From NCBI GenBank assembly GCA_949291945.1, contig CASEXH010000006.1, positions 186,001-250,000 on the forward strand: a DNA stretch of 64,000 nucleotides, read 5' to 3'. Positions 63,207 to 64,000 of this stretch are shown piece by piece. Numbering within the stretch: position 1 is the first letter of the stretch; each line of letters begins with the position of its first letter. A program made the translations under genes and the position numbers. The notes under the pieces are model-generated. The model was given only the letters and a program-made list of their open reading frames with translations. It did no database searches and was not told the origin of the DNA. Origin of the DNA: an uncultured Bacillota bacterium. Its GTDB lineage: Bacteria > Bacillota > Clostridia > Lachnospirales > Lachnospiraceae.

Positions 63207-64000
63207 ATGAAACATTCAGCACAGATCATTGTCTGCTGCGCTCAGAAAGGTGGCGTTGCAAAAACCGTAACCACCCATAATCTGGCCGTAGCTCTTAGCC
63301 AGACCGGTAAAAAGGTTCTTGCGGTTGACATGGACTATCAGTCGAATCTGACCTGCTGTCTCGGCATCGAGCAGCCGAACGATTTGCCCGTGGGGATTGC
63401 ACAGCTTCTGGAAGCTGAACTTCACGATGATGACCTTCCCGAATCGGAAAGTTATATCCAGCACTGCGGCAGTATTGACCTAATCGCTGCAAGCACCTAC
63501 TTGTCCGCCGTCTCGGAAACCATGCGGCTTGAAATGGGCAGTGAACGGTTCTTAGCTGATATCCTCACTCCTCTCCGCCCTCTGTACGATTATATCCTCG
63601 TGGACACCGGTCCGAAGTTGGATAATCTGAACATCAATGCGCTGGTTGCTGCTGATCTGGTCGTAATTCCAGTCAATCCCCAGTATCTCTCTGCAATGGG
63701 ACTGGAACGGCTTATGGCAACCATCGCCAAAGTTCGACGCCGCTTCAATCCGAATATCGAGATTGCTGGTGTCCTTTTGACCATGTGCGAGAAACGTACC
63801 ACGCTTTGCCAGATGATTTCCAATCAGATCCGGCAGGAATATGGTTCCATCCTCCATGTGTTTCAGTCCACAATCCCTATGACCGTAAAAGTAGGCGAAT
63901 CTGTCTATTTTTCAAAAAGTGTGATTGAGTATTGCCCCTCTTCTCCCGCTGCAACTGCATACCAGGCATTTGCGCAGGAACTACTTGAACAGGGTAAACT
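63207..64000 (+). CDS. parA: ParA-family ATPase of an integrative element (runs off window)
   Basis: Partitions or maintains the element by ATP-driven binding to DNA. The deviant Walker A reads CCAQKGGVAKTVTTHN near 15, Walker A' AVDMDYQSNLT near 42, and Walker B YILVDTGPKL near 128. VIPVNPQYLSAMGL follows. RBS GGGAGG stands nine bases ahead of the ATG. 264 codons are seen; the stop is outside the window. Together with the DUF6050 gene it marks the start of a Tn1549-like element. Confidence 0.92.
   Translation, partial: MKHSAQIIVCCAQKGGVAKTVTTHNLAVALSQTGKKVLAVDMDYQSNLTCCLGIEQPNDLPVGIAQLLEAELHDDDLPESESYIQHCGSIDLIAASTYLSAVSETMRLEMGSERFLADILTPLRPLYDYILVDTGPKLDNLNINALVAADLVVIPVNPQYLSAMGLERLMATIAKVRRRFNPNIEIAGVLLTMCEKRTTLCQMISNQIRQEYGSILHVFQSTIPMTVKVGESVYFSKSVIEYCPSSPAATAYQAFAQELLEQGK

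Overview
The window looks like chromosomal DNA of a gut clostridium of the family Lachnospiraceae (Blautia or Ruminococcus-like). The gene types, moderate GC, strong AGGAGG ribosome binding sites and sigma-A-like promoters all fit; the genus is inference. No rRNA, tRNA or CRISPR array was seen.

Region 1 (1-27,009, minus strand) is one long operon of at least 14 genes that runs off the left end. It has two secreted or anchored vWA proteins, three paralogous prokaryotic tubulin-like proteins (one with a changed signature loop), two large unknown proteins, a zinc-ribbon TRAFAC-type GTPase, a GAP1-N2-like GTPase-associated protein, a degenerate kinase-like protein, a Sel1-repeat membrane protein, further membrane proteins including a third vWA protein, and the start of an FtsK-like ATPase. 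This resembles the poorly understood tubulin/GTPase/vWA systems predicted by comparative genomics. No function is proven.

Region 2 (27,180-35,806) is ordinary chromosome with scars: glmS, pepA, an AAA-ATPase/PD-(D/E)XK protein, a tartrate/D-malate dehydrogenase-like gene, and a head-to-head junction where an aldehyde dehydrogenase and an FGGY sugar kinase have both lost their 5' ends. Region 3 (35,757-41,445) is a polysaccharide regulation operon: PHP-type tyrosine phosphatase, Ig-like lipid-side protein, two tandem chain-length/BY-kinase fusions and an LCP transferase.

Region 4 (41,446-58,868) is the main discovery candidate: a peptide-modification (RiPP-like) locus built of three repeated modules. 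Each is PqqD-like protein, 138-141 aa precursor-like protein, hairpin, radical SAM/SPASM enzyme. Two modules add an HprK-like kinase. One ends in an ABC exporter and an S26 signal peptidase. The largest module also carries an AP2 protein, a metallophosphoesterase, a fourth PqqD-like protein and a LuxR/STAND regulator, with a nucleotidyltransferase gene nearby. All three precursors share an N-terminal F-x-x-NEYVA-x-C motif and end in serine, the residue expected to be phosphorylated by analogy with lasso-peptide kinases. Upstream of the largest module lies a 155-bp segment flanked by 18-bp inverted repeats, directly next to a serine recombinase gene. It holds a near-consensus promoter pointing away from the operon: this looks like a phase-variable promoter caught in the OFF state. 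The ABC exporter gene has lost the Walker B strand.

Region 5 (58,869-62,521) is an accessory island: IS66 remnants bracket an ADP-ribosyltransferase-like toxin, a small putative antitoxin and a SecB-like chaperone (a candidate toxin-antitoxin-chaperone system), followed by two methyltransferase genes. Region 6 (62,600-64,000) is the start of a Tn1549-like integrative element: a structured leader with terminator, a DUF6050-type membrane protein and ParA.
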